Assembly (NCBI RefSeq): GCF_000797445.1
Contig: NZ_JSWF01000044.1
Coordinates: 124,001 to 188,000 of the forward strand
DNA from: Lacinutrix jangbogonensis
Lineage (GTDB): Bacteria; Bacteroidota; Bacteroidia; Flavobacteriales; Flavobacteriaceae
Direction: 5' to 3'
Length of the DNA stretch: 64,000 bases
Made by a program: the position numbers and the translations under genes. Under the pieces are notes generated by a model. That model searched no databases, had not been told where the DNA came from, and saw only the letters and a list, made by a program, of their open reading frames with translations. Below are positions 16,920 to 26,728 of the stretch, in pieces (positions within the stretch are counted from its first letter, which is position 1; each line of letters begins with the position of its first letter).

Positions 16920-17160
16920 ATAATCAAAATTTAATCCATGGTATTCACCTATAACAGACATTAGACTAAAATTTTAGTTTTTAAACAATGTATTTATATA
17001 AAAAAAAGGCATAAGAAACCCAGATAGAGACCCACTAAACATCCTGTTATTACATCTGTTCAAGAATACTATCCAGGTCTTACATGCAAATGACCTATTA
17101 AAAAAGCAGCTGCTCTGATTCTCCAAAACACAGCACGTTATAAACCGAATTTAGATGCTA
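16920..17160 (-). pseudogene. Remnant of a PAP2-superfamily phosphatase C-terminus
   Basis: The minus strand reads RIRAAAFLIGHLHVRPG, stop, YS, stop, TDVITGCLVGLYLG. This matches the third PAP2 motif region, which in lipid phosphatases of this family runs R-x-x-A-G-x-H-(Y/F)-x-(T/S)-D-V-x-x-G. After a frameshift a terminal strand (SVIGEYHGLNFDYTF) follows and a stop near 16916. The first two PAP2 motifs are not recognisable upstream. The call depends on one motif and is therefore moderate. Confidence 0.45.
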
Positions 17161-18602
17161 ATCATCATAGATTCTAGCTAAAAAAAATAGCCTCGTCCAT
17201 TCCAAACCAGATTAAATCCAATACTAAAAAATATTAACGACCTTAGATACATTTACCGGTTTTCTCAATTATAAACTGATTATCTTTAGCACCGGCAATA
17301 GATGTGTTTTTGTAATCTAGTAAAACCTCAACGAACTGCTAAAAACAGCAGAGGAGATACTTGAATCTCTAATTGAAAGTTAACATCTTTCTTGAAATAT
17401 TCTTCAGTTACAGTATCTAATATTGCGCTACCAGTTCCCTAAAATCATCTAGAGTCTAATCAAAAGAAACAGTCCCATTTTTCGACTAGATTATTTGAGT
17501 AGAAATAGACACTTGGTTTAATAAAAATTTATAATCTTTATTGTTTGTATAATGTGCTCCAAAACCCATTGTAGACGGCCTTAATTTAGGCTTTTATTTT
17601 AGTATAAAAACACCGAAAGACCCAATTATGGTTGGGTTTCTAGTGACTAAAATACATAAAGGCATCCGCTAAAACTAACGTTCTAAATTTTAGAGCAGTC
17701 CTGATTCCTCACTAAAACAGTCTCAATAGCAGCCTTTCCATTCTTTGAAGAACTTAGAAAAGGAAGGGTAATTAATAATACAAAGCCCTTTTTTATTTAA
17801 AATATATTCATTTTTTCAATGAATGAGAATAATTAACCTCTGATCTAAATCTACTATCTATTTATATTTTCTAATACAAAAATCAGTATAATACTATTTC
17901 TTGAAAAGCATAGACCAGCGCTAAACAAAAGAGTTCAAATCTTCTCATTCAACTTTTATAGTTTGAGAGTATATAATTGATAATTTTACCAATTGTTATT
18001 TATTCGAGACGAATCCAGTTCTTTCATAGGTTGCATTTCACTAATGATGACACATTCCTAATTGATAACAGAAAATGAAATAATTTCACATAAAGTTAAT
18101 CCTCTTTTCATTAAAGCTACTATAAAATAGAAAAATCAACCGTAATGACACACCAAATAAAGTCGCTCGCGATAAGACATAACATATTTCACATTTCTTT
18201 AGGCTCCATACTTCAACTATCGAAAAACAAATAAATTAAGAGGCACCACAAGATAATTATGCATATAAACTATTAAAAACGAATAATTTAAAAATTAAAA
18301 AACGAATAAACACACCTAAACTAGCGAATTTTCAACCACCGCTAATGAGGTAAAAGCATTAAATAACACAGCGTTTAAGGCTGAATATGGCATCTTACCC
18401 TAACATTAATTGACCGCTAAGTATCGCCAAAACCAATGCTCACTACTTTAATCCCCAAAGGAATTGGCATCTGCGTCTAGTTTAGACAACTTGCGTAAAG
18501 ATTGTAATTCCAATAAACAAAATGAGGCGACATATTAAAACGGTTCATTTTAAATTATTAGGACTCCCTCGTTTACTTCATTTATTCTAATAAACTTATG
18601 CG
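17161..18602. other. 1.4 kb without an intact gene, apparently decayed coding DNA
   Basis: No frame longer than a few dozen codons survives on either strand. Short runs keep protein-like texture on the minus strand, such as STMGFGAHYTNNKDYKFLLN (about 17490-17580) and ILDTVTEEYFKKDVNFQLEI, and on the plus strand EFSTTANEVKALNNTAFKAE near 18325. They suggest one or more lost exported proteins. I could not identify the families. No RNA gene, repeat array or mobile-element end is visible. Confidence 0.35.
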
Positions 18603-19658
18603 CTATTTGTTTTTTACACATCTAAAACCTAAATGAGACATGCCTGTATCTACAGAACTACCTTCTCGAGAGCTCGGTCGATAATTATAACAATACGAAA
18701 CATGACATAAATAAGAACCTCCTTTAGTAACTCTTTCTGTTGCATATGAATCTCTAGGATTATAACTTTTTTTGGCTCCAACAGGATTCTTACAAATTGT
18801 ACCTACAACATCTTTGTAATAATTTTCATCAAACAAGTCTGAAGTCCATTCCCATACATTTCCAGCCATATCATAAAGCTCATAACCATTTGGTATAAAA
18901 GCCATAACAGGAGCAGTTCCTGTATAATTATCTAATGCAGTATTGCTATAAGGAAAACTGCCATGATAGATATTTGCTAGATCTCCTCTGTTTTTAGGCT
19001 CTTCATTTCCCCAAGTATATTTTTTATTTAATAAACCGCCCTTTGCAGCAAATTCCCATTCGGCTTCTGTAGGTAATCGCTTGCCTGCCCATGTCGAATA
19101 GGCTAAAGCGTCTTCGTATGCAATATGAACTACTGGATGGTTCATTTTATCTACAATAGAACTATTGGGACCTTGCGGGTGTTTCCAATTAGCACCAATA
19201 GTCCAATACCACCAATTATTAAGGTTTTTTAAACTTACAGGCTGATTTGAAGCTCTAAAAACTAATGAACCAGGCCTTAATAAACTGTCATGTGGTTTAG
19301 GAGTATTTGGAGGGAGTTCTTTCTTTAATTGCTCCCAATCTACTATTTTTTCAGCGACTGTTACATATTTGGTAGCTTCAACAAACGTTTTATATTGCGC
19401 ATTACTAACCTCATGATTGTCCATCCAAAAGCCATCAATATCTACTTGATGTGCAGGGTATTCTCGTCCATAAAACCCTTTAATATGAGCACCCATTTGA
19501 AAATTACCGCCTTCAATCCAAATCATTTTAGTCTCTGGAACAACAACCTCTAAGGTTTTTATTACCTCTTCTTTTAAAACAGTATGCTTTTTCTTAGCGT
19601 TTTCATTGCAGCTAGAAAAAGCAAAAATAAAGAGCATTAATCCTGTAATTTTATTCAT
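18603..19658 (-). CDS. Formylglycine-generating enzyme (sulfatase-maturing), lipoprotein
   Basis: The 351-residue protein has a lipoprotein signal with Cys17 (FAFSSC) and then a full FGE-sulfatase domain from about residue 45 (WIEGGNFQMGAH). Signature blocks are HPVVHIAYEDALAYSTWAGK, RLPTEAEWEFAAKGG and NVWEWTSD. The active-site pair is Cys318 and Cys323 in SYLCHVSYCYNYRPSSREG, with the same five-residue spacing as in SUMF1. It therefore looks like a true FGE, which oxidises the Cys of a C-x-A/P-x-R motif to formylglycine using O2 and copper, and not merely a lookalike domain. Its likely client is the arylsulfatase at 32034, which has such a motif. Being exported, it would act in the periplasm or at the membrane. 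Confidence 0.88.
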   Translation of the reverse strand: MNKITGLMLFIFAFSSCNENAKKKHTVLKEEVIKTLEVVVPETKMIWIEGGNFQMGAHIKGFYGREYPAHQVDIDGFWMDNHEVSNAQYKTFVEATKYVTVAEKIVDWEQLKKELPPNTPKPHDSLLRPGSLVFRASNQPVSLKNLNNWWYWTIGANWKHPQGPNSSIVDKMNHPVVHIAYEDALAYSTWAGKRLPTEAEWEFAAKGGLLNKKYTWGNEEPKNRGDLANIYHGSFPYSNTALDNYTGTAPVMAFIPNGYELYDMAGNVWEWTSDLFDENYYKDVVGTICKNPVGAKKSYNPRDSYATERVTKGGSYLCHVSYCYNYRPSSREGSSVDTGMSHLGFRCVKNK

Positions 19659-19789
19659 TTGTATATCTATTTAAATTTAATTTTTTGGTTTTTAAATTTA
19701 AAAACCTGTATTAACATCTTTATAATTTTCTTTCGTTTGCAAGTTTAAAACTTCTATGCTGGTTACTTCGTAAAAATTCAACCACTAAA

Positions 19790-20176
19790 ATCGACCACTG
19801 CATACTCATCTACTCTAGCGAATATGCTATATACATTTAGAGAAGGAAATATACAAACATCAGGACGAATATTGAATACTGAAGCTCTTGAAGTCGTTTT
19901 ATTAAAGCGTATAATATCATCTAGAAAAGAGTTCTCCATTATTAAACTCTACCTGTAAGACGTCAATTAAAGCATCTAAATAATAAACACACCTGGATAT
20001 AATGACAAGCCAAAACCTAGACCGACAACTTTTTGTTCTAAATCCGTTAACAAATAAGGATCAATATTTATTCTTAACGTTTCATTTGCTATTTCTATAT
20101 TGAAATATACTTATGAAAAAGCGAAGCTACCCAACAGAAAAAGCGCACAAACTAAAATAATAATTTTAGGTTTCAT
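19790..20176 (-). pseudogene. Broken gene for a small exported protein
   Basis: A minus-strand ATG at 20176 gives MKPKIIILVCALFLLGSFAFS, an evident signal peptide, followed at once by TAA where a Gln (CAA) of a signal-peptidase site is expected. The frame then stays open for about 50 residues (ETLRINIDPYLLTDLEQKVV, GLGFGLSLYPGVF) and breaks down into repeated stops by about 20000. The start lies 14 bases after the stop of the beta-barrel gene at 20190, so it was the next gene of that transcript. The family is not recognised. Confidence 0.65.
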
Positions 20177-20189
20177 AGGATGCTTTTTG

Positions 20190-20921
20190 TTAATCTTCTT
20201 CTAAATTCTTGTTAGCCAATTCATCTGTTATAAAAGGAAGAGTAAGATGTAAAGAGAAATAACTGTTTCTATTTGTAGAAGTACTTACAATATCTTTAAA
20301 CACATTATTAAAACCGTAATAATAGCGAGCGTGAAGATACACGCCTTTGCCTTTATGTGCCTTCCCTAAAACATATCCAAAATCTACAACCATACCATAA
20401 TCTACATCCTCCATATAATCAGCAACGTTTTGCTTGAATTCACCTTTCTCGTTTGCATAAACTGCTCTAGATTTTTGCAAAAGTGAAACTTGCGGAGCTA
20501 AACTGAAGCGGTACTTTTTATTATTGGTTTGATAAGTAACTAAAATTGGGATATCAATGTAATTTAGTTCTATCTCTGCAGTTGTATTAGAAAACTGAGC
20601 ATCTAAACCAGCATCACCTGTTGCCAATGAAAAATTGTTAAACGTCGTATTTCTTTGTGCAAGAAAATAGATATTTGGACTGACGAACCAGTTTTCTGAA
20701 AGTTTCACGTTTCCGCCAATACCAAAATTCAATCCAAATTTACCATTATCATTAAAGTCTAAATCGGAATAAGAAGAAAAAGCGCCTCCAATTTCTAAAC
20801 TAATATTAAAATTTTCTGAAGCGACCTTATCTCCAAATAATAAGGCAAAAATGGCTGCTTGTGCCGTAAGTGTTTGCACACTAAAAAAAAGAGTAATTAA
20901 TAGTGCTAAGTGTTTTTTCAT
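20190..20921 (-). CDS. Outer-membrane beta-barrel protein (porin-like family)
   Basis: The 243-residue protein has a signal peptide MKKHLALLITLFFSVQTLTA. The mature part alternates amphipathic strands with Asn/Asp/Gly turns (ISLEIGGAFSSYSDLDFND, WFVSPNIYFLAQRNT, YIDIPILVTYQTNNKKYRF), typical of 8- to 10-strand Bacteroidota barrels of the outer-membrane beta-barrel clan. It is co-directional with its neighbours in the sulfatase-associated locus and is followed by a broken exported-protein gene. No ligand can be read from sequence. Confidence 0.75.
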   Translation of the reverse strand: MKKHLALLITLFFSVQTLTAQAAIFALLFGDKVASENFNISLEIGGAFSSYSDLDFNDNGKFGLNFGIGGNVKLSENWFVSPNIYFLAQRNTTFNNFSLATGDAGLDAQFSNTTAEIELNYIDIPILVTYQTNNKKYRFSLAPQVSLLQKSRAVYANEKGEFKQNVADYMEDVDYGMVVDFGYVLGKAHKGKGVYLHARYYYGFNNVFKDIVSTSTNRNSYFSLHLTLPFITDELANKNLEED

Positions 20922-21121
20922 ACTTTAATTTTCAAATCAGGCCTACTCTTTATGGTTTTGAGCATATCCTATTATAGTTTTATTAATTACATGTGAATAT
21001 TACAAACTCTCTTTTTCAAAAATTAAAGAGCATTACCTTATATCAAAACACACCTCTAAGGGGCAAACAGATTTTAAAACTGTCATGTAATCGCGTTTAA
21101 ATTATAATATTTGTTAATTAT

Positions 21122-21931
21122 TTATTTAGGAAATAATAAAACTAGAGTAGCTCGAATTCCCCATTCTGGATTAAAGGGGTTGTTACCATAAAACACTTTA
21201 GGTCCAGCACTAAGTTGCACCATTTGCTTACCAAATTTAGTTACTTTGCTATAATAAGCTCCTACAAATCCACCAAAAACACGGTTATCCCAACTTTGTG
21301 TATTTTCCGACGCAAGGCTAAAAGAAGCACCTGTTTTTGTAGCATACGTCATAAAAGGTTGAAAAAAAGTAGCATTTACATCGTTTATTCCACTTCCGCC
21401 TATAGACCAAACGTGATTTACCAAGGCACCGTAAGTCAATTGTCCACTAATTTTTAAAACCAAAGCATTCGGGCCAACACTCCATTTATTTGCTCCAAGA
21501 AAATCATCAGTTGCTGTTGGCAATACAAAGACAGGGCCAACACCCAAAACGAGTCCATTTTTGACTTTTTTAGGAGAAAAGAATATGCTCTGCGCAATGT
21601 CACCAAGTCCAGTTTCATTGTTTCCTTTTCCAGTAACATCATTTTGAGATACAATAGGAATAATTGTTCTACTAATCATATTCCAATTCTCGTTTAATGA
21701 TACTGGAATAACGGGCTGTAAGTTTAAATTGTATCTAAAGCCATCAAAAGGTCCCACTCCAAAATCAAAATTAGTTTGAAATGGTAGACTAATCAGGGAA
21801 GATACAGGATTTGCTAATTTTTTAGCTAGATCTTCTGCCGAACTTGTTGGCTCTTGGGTTTCTTCTGTTTGAGCAAAAATCACCCCAATTGAAAATAAGA
21901 ATAAAAGCAGTAATAGATTATTTTTTTTCAT
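21122..21931 (-). CDS. Putative outer-membrane channel (phenol-degradation MetA/neuromodulin-like transporter family)
   Basis: The 269-residue protein has a signal peptide ending GVIFAQ. After an acidic linker the sequence (LISLPFQTNFDFGVGPFDGF, RTIIPIVSQNDVTGKGNNETGLGDIAQSI) matches the pattern of annotated transporter-type barrels seen beside sulfatases and HAD phosphatases in marine bacteria. The GLGDI block and the C-terminal GIRATLVLLFPK fit a beta-barrel with a terminal strand. It lies downstream of the Bat operon in the same direction. A channel role is inferred from fold. Confidence 0.7.
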   Translation of the reverse strand: MKKNNLLLLLFLFSIGVIFAQTEETQEPTSSAEDLAKKLANPVSSLISLPFQTNFDFGVGPFDGFRYNLNLQPVIPVSLNENWNMISRTIIPIVSQNDVTGKGNNETGLGDIAQSIFFSPKKVKNGLVLGVGPVFVLPTATDDFLGANKWSVGPNALVLKISGQLTYGALVNHVWSIGGSGINDVNATFFQPFMTYATKTGASFSLASENTQSWDNRVFGGFVGAYYSKVTKFGKQMVQLSAGPKVFYGNNPFNPEWGIRATLVLLFPK

Positions 21932-21967
21932 TAATTGATATTTATTTGTTCGATTTATAAGTAAGAT

Positions 21968-22467
21968 GTTACCCTCCTATTGAAGCCTCGTACATTAATC
22001 CGCCTCAAATTGGTGGAAAAATAGCAACTCCTCAAGAATAAGATAAATCTGCAGATATACCTTTTTTGATCCCTACTCCCGAAGCTTGTACACCAAATTT
22101 AAGCTTTTCGTTTGTGAATATATCGAAAGCCACTTCGTTTTTAAAGAATACCACCTCAATATATTGTTAACCCACTAATTGCAAACCAATTGAGGCTTGC
22201 TTAAGTTTTGACGACCAATAACGTTTCCGTTTTTACAACCAACGCAATGGTCTGCCGCTCCTCCAATACCAATCCCTGATTTGGTAACCTTAGGAAAAAC
22301 GCAATAGGCATAAGCATGGTTTTTAAATCTTTCAAGTTTTGATGTTTTCTATACGATATTAGATAAAGCGTCATCAGTATTCTCTTTCAGTTCTGGATTC
22401 CACACTCCAGTTTGCGCATTAATTGATAAAGTAAAAATAAGACCAGGGATAACTATTATTTGTTTTA
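21968..22467 (-). pseudogene. Decayed SYLF/YSC84-domain lipid-binding protein
   Basis: Minus-strand translation, correcting several frame changes, reads IIVIPGLIFTLSINAQ (signal peptide), AYAYCVFPKVTKSGIGIGGA, NVIGRQNLSKASIGLQLVGQ, VVFFKNEVAFDIFTNEKLKF, GVQASGVGIKKGISADLSYS and GGLMYEASIGG. This is the complete order of SYLF/YSC84 landmarks (FPKVxKxGxGIGG, GxQLGGQ, F..FGxQAS, GGLMYEASIGGQ). At least three frameshifts and several stops make it inactive. Intact relatives are exported phosphoinositide-binding-like proteins of unclear bacterial role. Position: between the Bat operon and the beta-barrel genes. Confidence 0.75.
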
Positions 22468-22692
22468 TGTTTTCTTTAATCTAAAACTCATATAAATCGA
22501 ATATTAATTCATTTGATTTTTATCATAAATATTTAAACCATCTCACTTTCCTCCAAAAGCTTTGGAAAACTCAATGCCTAAAAGAAAGTTGGGAAGGCAT
22601 CAATTTTTATAATCGTAAACTAATGCAAAAACAGAATTATAATTTATAGAAACCAATGCATCCCTGAAAATATTCGGGTTGCACGTTTTTAT

Positions 22693-24039
22693 TTACAATC
22701 GCGTTGGGTTTAACCAATCTTTGTTGTTTGTATTCCCATGTCTTTTTACTTCCTGATCTTTTAGGTACTTTTTCCGAACAATTATTAATTCTTTCTTCAT
22801 CCCTATTATACACGTATTATCGTTCTCCTTTTTATTTCTAAAAAGGTTCTCGTTTATTGCTTTGAATCTCTTTTTTAAATCATTATTACCGTAATCATTT
22901 ATCATATGAATTAACGTTGAATAAGGGCTATCAAGTTTGCTTAACCAAACACGGACTGCTTTTGAAAACGCGGTGTAATTATTGTTTCCAATAGCCTTCA
23001 ATACCTGATTAAAAGCGCGTTTTTCAGACTCCAAATAACAATGATACGCTCTTTTAAAATAAGCAAAGATCCCTTTTAAAATTTTAACAAAAACCACTAA
23101 AATAAACAAACCAATAATGAGATATACAAAAAATGTTTTAGGTGTTAATCCAAAAATTAAAAACGGATTTTTTTCTAATGCTTCAACCTCTTCTCTTTGA
23201 AGGGATTTTTTTAAACTTTTTAACATTACCAAGTCTACATTTGGCTTTACAAAAACGGTAATAGAATCTATTTGCTTTTTATATATTTTTTTTGATGACG
23301 AATTCCAATACACGTAGTTGATGATAGGAAAAACAACTTCGCCTTCTTTTTCAAATAAATAGCTAACTGTTTCTGAACGTTTTGCAGACACTGTAGTTCG
23401 TGATTTGTTAGTGCTAACTTTTGGCCTTTGGGGATAAATGCTCACTCCATTTATAGCATCCCATTGTGTAGCAGGAATAAACTCCGTTAGCGTTCCGTCT
23501 GCAAAACGATTAATAGTGCGTTCAACAACATCGCCAACTTTAATATTTTTAAGAGGCATTGACCATTTTTGATTAAGCGCTAAGCTATTTGCAACCAACC
23601 AATTTTGTGGTTCGTAACCTAAAGGAACTGGTTTTACTGAAATGGTTTTTGGTTTGGTATTAAGTGTTCTTTTTATGCCTTTATAACCGCCCTCTTTTGG
23701 CGTTTCTACACGAATTACCAAACTTGGAATGGTTATTTGTCCATCTTTCGTAGGAAATACATTATAATAAAACTCAACGCCTGCATATTTTTTACCATTG
23801 TGCTTTTTAACACTACTTACCGAACGAAAGTACACAGTCAATGCATTGTCTACTTGAATATTTTCGATATCAATTCCAGATGTAAACCAAGTTGTTGTAT
23901 AGACGTGAACCTTTAATTGCACAGGTTCTCCAATATACGGGTTGTTTTTATTTAGAGTAACGTAACTCATTAAACCTTGCCCAAACGCATTGCTAGCAAT
24001 CAAGTAAAATGTCGCTAATATGTAAAACCGTTTTACCAT
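22693..24039 (-). CDS. batD: BatD-like membrane protein of the Bat (aerotolerance-type) operon
   Basis: The 448-residue protein begins with a signal peptide (IASNAFGQ) and has periplasmic Ig-like strands: LMSYVTLNKNNPYIGEPVQL near residue 24 is the conserved BatD opening, and GVEFYYNVFPTKDGQITIPS follows. A transmembrane helix is at about 297-318 (FFVYLIIGLFILVVFVKIL), with a cytoplasmic helical tail. The gene overlaps the upstream BatB/BatC-type gene by 7 bases and ends the operon. BatD proteins are thought to form a membrane complex with the VWA proteins; the exact substrate remains undefined. The C-terminal tail is more basic than usual. Confidence 0.82.
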   Translation of the reverse strand: MVKRFYILATFYLIASNAFGQGLMSYVTLNKNNPYIGEPVQLKVHVYTTTWFTSGIDIENIQVDNALTVYFRSVSSVKKHNGKKYAGVEFYYNVFPTKDGQITIPSLVIRVETPKEGGYKGIKRTLNTKPKTISVKPVPLGYEPQNWLVANSLALNQKWSMPLKNIKVGDVVERTINRFADGTLTEFIPATQWDAINGVSIYPQRPKVSTNKSRTTVSAKRSETVSYLFEKEGEVVFPIINYVYWNSSSKKIYKKQIDSITVFVKPNVDLVMLKSLKKSLQREEVEALEKNPFLIFGLTPKTFFVYLIIGLFILVVFVKILKGIFAYFKRAYHCYLESEKRAFNQVLKAIGNNNYTAFSKAVRVWLSKLDSPYSTLIHMINDYGNNDLKKRFKAINENLFRNKKENDNTCIIGMKKELIIVRKKYLKDQEVKRHGNTNNKDWLNPTRL

Positions 24040-25736
24040 TTATGAATCGTTTTTTCGGTTACCACTTGCTTTTTTCGAACTTGATAGCTAAATTTTTTAG
24101 TGAGAAATAGTGCCGGGTCATCATCTACTTTTCTTAATAAAATATTTTTAGGCAACTCGCCATTTCCTGATTTAAAATCATCTGGCAACTCGTCGAGTTC
24201 TTTGCCTTTGCGCACGTCTGTTTCTTGAGTTTCTTCTTTGCGTTCTTTTTCCATGTCTTTTTTAGTGGCTTCTTGTCCACCTCCACTTAAATCTTCTGGC
24301 GAATCATTTTGGCTATTTTCAGCTTTATTACCTTCTTCATTTGACACTGTTTCAATATCCATTTGTTCTAACTCTGCTATTGCACCAGTTAAATGATCAA
24401 TATTATTAGAAGCATTGCTATTATTTGGATCTTGTTCTAGCACTTTCTCAAACATAATTTTTGCTTGCTCTAACTTTCCTAGTTTAGCATAAGTTAATCC
24501 CAAATTATAAAGTCCGGTTATTGTCGTATCATTTTCAAAAGCTCTTTCAGCACTTAAATAATCACCAGATTTATAATAGGCTATACCTTTTCTCAATGGA
24601 TCTAAGAAGTCTTGAGCTGCGTTACTATAATCCTCTTGATTATAGGCTTGTTGTGCCTGATACTCTTTAGTAAACCACAAATCCTTAAACACAAAATTAC
24701 TTGACTCTAAGCTTAAATTACCAGAACAAGAATTTAAAGTTATCATAAGCAGTATAATACATAAAGACCAACCTTTTCTAAAACTAAAAAGGAATACAAA
24801 AACCAATGGAATCAACAACCAATAGCCATTATCTTGCCAGTCTTCTTGATCCTCTTTACTTTGATCATCAAATAGAATAGTATCACTTATAGCCTCTGCT
24901 AAATCCTTTACATCACTATTATCTAATGTTATTTCAAGTATTTCTAACTTCTGCATCGCATTTAAACTATTCAATTTCTGAAGGTTTAATGATGATTTCT
25001 CTTTGGTATTAGGAATAAAGCTACCTATTTGTGTAGCAAAAGGATACAGATAAATTTTTACATTATTTTGTTGTAAAAAGTTACTTACGGTTTCAATTGA
25101 TAGGTCTTCTAAATCGTCTGTGATGAGCAACACTTTTCCTTCTGCTTTGTTATTTGTAAAGAGCGTATCTATTTTACGAAACAGACTATTAAATGCAGTC
25201 CCTTGGACTGGCATCATTCTAGGTTTTAAACCCTTAATTTGATCTTCGATAATTCGATAATCTGTTGTAAATGGAATTGCAGTATGAGTGGATCCGGCAA
25301 AAACCAATAGATTAGTTTCTGCTCTAGGGTTTGCACTTAAAAAATCATATATTTTAAACTTAGCACGTTCTAATCTACTTGGCGAAACATCTGATGTCAA
25401 CATACTCGTTGAAAGATCTAGGGCGATTATTAATTGTGATTTTATCTTCTTTTCAGGTGATTTTACCTGATTCCAAGTTGGCCCTAAAAAGCTCACACTT
25501 CCAAGAACAAACATTAGTATCACTGATAATTTAATCAAACGAGGTTTCCATGAAGTTCCTTTTTGAATAACATAAGGCTGTAAATGCTTGGCAATACTTT
25601 TTTTCCATGCATTAGATTCACGGTAAAAAAAGAAGCCAATAACTATTAAAACTATACTTATACAAAGTACTTTAAAATGTTGATCTCGTAGAAAGTGAAA
25701 TTTCTCCAAATCAATATGTGTGACTTGCTCTATCAT
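24033..25736 (-). CDS. BatB/BatC-type fusion: VWA domain plus TPR lipoprotein-like tail
   Basis: This 567-residue protein carries a membrane helix near residue 23-40 and another at about 70-90. A von Willebrand factor A domain follows, with the MIDAS motif DLSTSMLTSD near residue 107, and a further membrane helix is at about 303-322. The C-terminal half has TPR repeats (TGLYNLGLTYAKLGKLEQAK, then FEKVLEQDPNNSNASNNI) and an acidic, low-complexity end. BatB and BatC are separate genes in Bacteroides; here they are one chain. A Cys inside LNSCSGN looks like a lipobox retained at the fusion joint. It overlaps the upstream VWA gene by 4 bases. Role: metal-dependent adhesion partner of MoxR. Confidence 0.85.
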   Translation of the reverse strand: MIEQVTHIDLEKFHFLRDQHFKVLCISIVLIVIGFFFYRESNAWKKSIAKHLQPYVIQKGTSWKPRLIKLSVILMFVLGSVSFLGPTWNQVKSPEKKIKSQLIIALDLSTSMLTSDVSPSRLERAKFKIYDFLSANPRAETNLLVFAGSTHTAIPFTTDYRIIEDQIKGLKPRMMPVQGTAFNSLFRKIDTLFTNNKAEGKVLLITDDLEDLSIETVSNFLQQNNVKIYLYPFATQIGSFIPNTKEKSSLNLQKLNSLNAMQKLEILEITLDNSDVKDLAEAISDTILFDDQSKEDQEDWQDNGYWLLIPLVFVFLFSFRKGWSLCIILLMITLNSCSGNLSLESSNFVFKDLWFTKEYQAQQAYNQEDYSNAAQDFLDPLRKGIAYYKSGDYLSAERAFENDTTITGLYNLGLTYAKLGKLEQAKIMFEKVLEQDPNNSNASNNIDHLTGAIAELEQMDIETVSNEEGNKAENSQNDSPEDLSGGGQEATKKDMEKERKEETQETDVRKGKELDELPDDFKSGNGELPKNILLRKVDDDPALFLTKKFSYQVRKKQVVTEKTIHKW

Positions 25737-26728
25737 TGTCTATTGCGAATACGTTTAATAATTTGCAGTATTGTATTTACAGTAACAGCTATAAAACTTA
25801 GTATTAAAGCGAGTCCAAGTGGATAATAATACAATAATGTTTTTGATACGTATCTCTCCTCTTCGTACTCTACAGGCTGAAGTAATTCTAGTGCTTTATA
25901 AATGTTTTCTAGTGCTTCAGAATCTTTCGCTCTAAAGTATTTTCCGTTTGTACGTTTAGCAATTTCAATAAGTGTTCGTTCATCCAAATCAGAAGAGTTA
26001 CTACCAGGATTTCCAATTCCAATAGTATAAATAATGACATCATTTTCTTTTGCAATAGCAGCTGCATCTAATGGTGAAATACTTATACCTGCATCTACAC
26101 CATCTGTCAACAGTAACATTACTTTGGTTGGTATGGTATCCCGTTCAAACATGTCCATTCCTTTTATAATCGCTTTTCCCATATTGGTCGATTGGCCAGC
26201 CATACCGACATCTGCTTCATCCATCATGGTTTGAACAACCTCTAGATCTGTTGTAAAAGGCACTTGTATATATGCGCTACTCGCAAAAAAAAGGAGCCCC
26301 ATTTTATCACTCTTACGTTCAGTGATAAAATCTTTCATAATACCTTTTACAGCATTCCATCGTGTAGTTCGCTTTCGATCTACAATCCAGTCCTTATTTG
26401 CCATACTAAAGGATAAATCTGCCAGAATCAAAAAGTTTCGAGATGTCTTAATCGTTTTTTCTGGTTTACCTACCAACTCAGGTGAAGACAAGGCTGTCAA
26501 TAACAATAACCAAATGGTGTACAGTATCAAAAATGAAAACCAACTTTTCTTTTTGACATAAGCCGCTTTTTGTGGTTTATTTTTAGAGACCTCAGCAGTG
26601 CGTTGAAAATAAGGATATACCAATGCCGATGTTCTATTTTTAATCGCCGGCAGTAACCAGTAAATAAAAATAGGTAATGGTACCAAAAGAGCAACATACA
26701 CATAGGCTATATGAAAATTTTCAGGCAT
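25733..26728 (-). CDS. batA: BatA-type VWA membrane protein
   Basis: This is a 331-residue membrane protein with N-terminal helices (VYVALLVPLPIFIYWLL, about 9-25, and LILYTIWLLLLTAL, about 67-80), a VWA domain with MIDAS DLSFSMANK near residue 104, and a C-terminal helix near 305-325. Conserved VWA pieces include TNMGKAIIKG and LLTDGVDAG, which complete the metal site. It overlaps the neighbouring small Bat gene by 8 bases and the BatB/C gene by 4 bases, which implies tight co-expression. Confidence 0.87.
   Translation of the reverse strand: MPENFHIAYVYVALLVPLPIFIYWLLPAIKNRTSALVYPYFQRTAEVSKNKPQKAAYVKKKSWFSFLILYTIWLLLLTALSSPELVGKPEKTIKTSRNFLILADLSFSMANKDWIVDRKRTTRWNAVKGIMKDFITERKSDKMGLLFFASSAYIQVPFTTDLEVVQTMMDEADVGMAGQSTNMGKAIIKGMDMFERDTIPTKVMLLLTDGVDAGISISPLDAAAIAKENDVIIYTIGIGNPGSNSSDLDERTLIEIAKRTNGKYFRAKDSEALENIYKALELLQPVEYEEERYVSKTLLYYYPLGLALILSFIAVTVNTILQIIKRIRNRQ

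Noticed and set aside
18301-18420. Plus-strand trace reading NEVKALNNTAFKAEYG as a cytochrome c-prime
   Set aside because: The expected heme motif CxxCH does not follow in any frame, so the resemblance is not supported.
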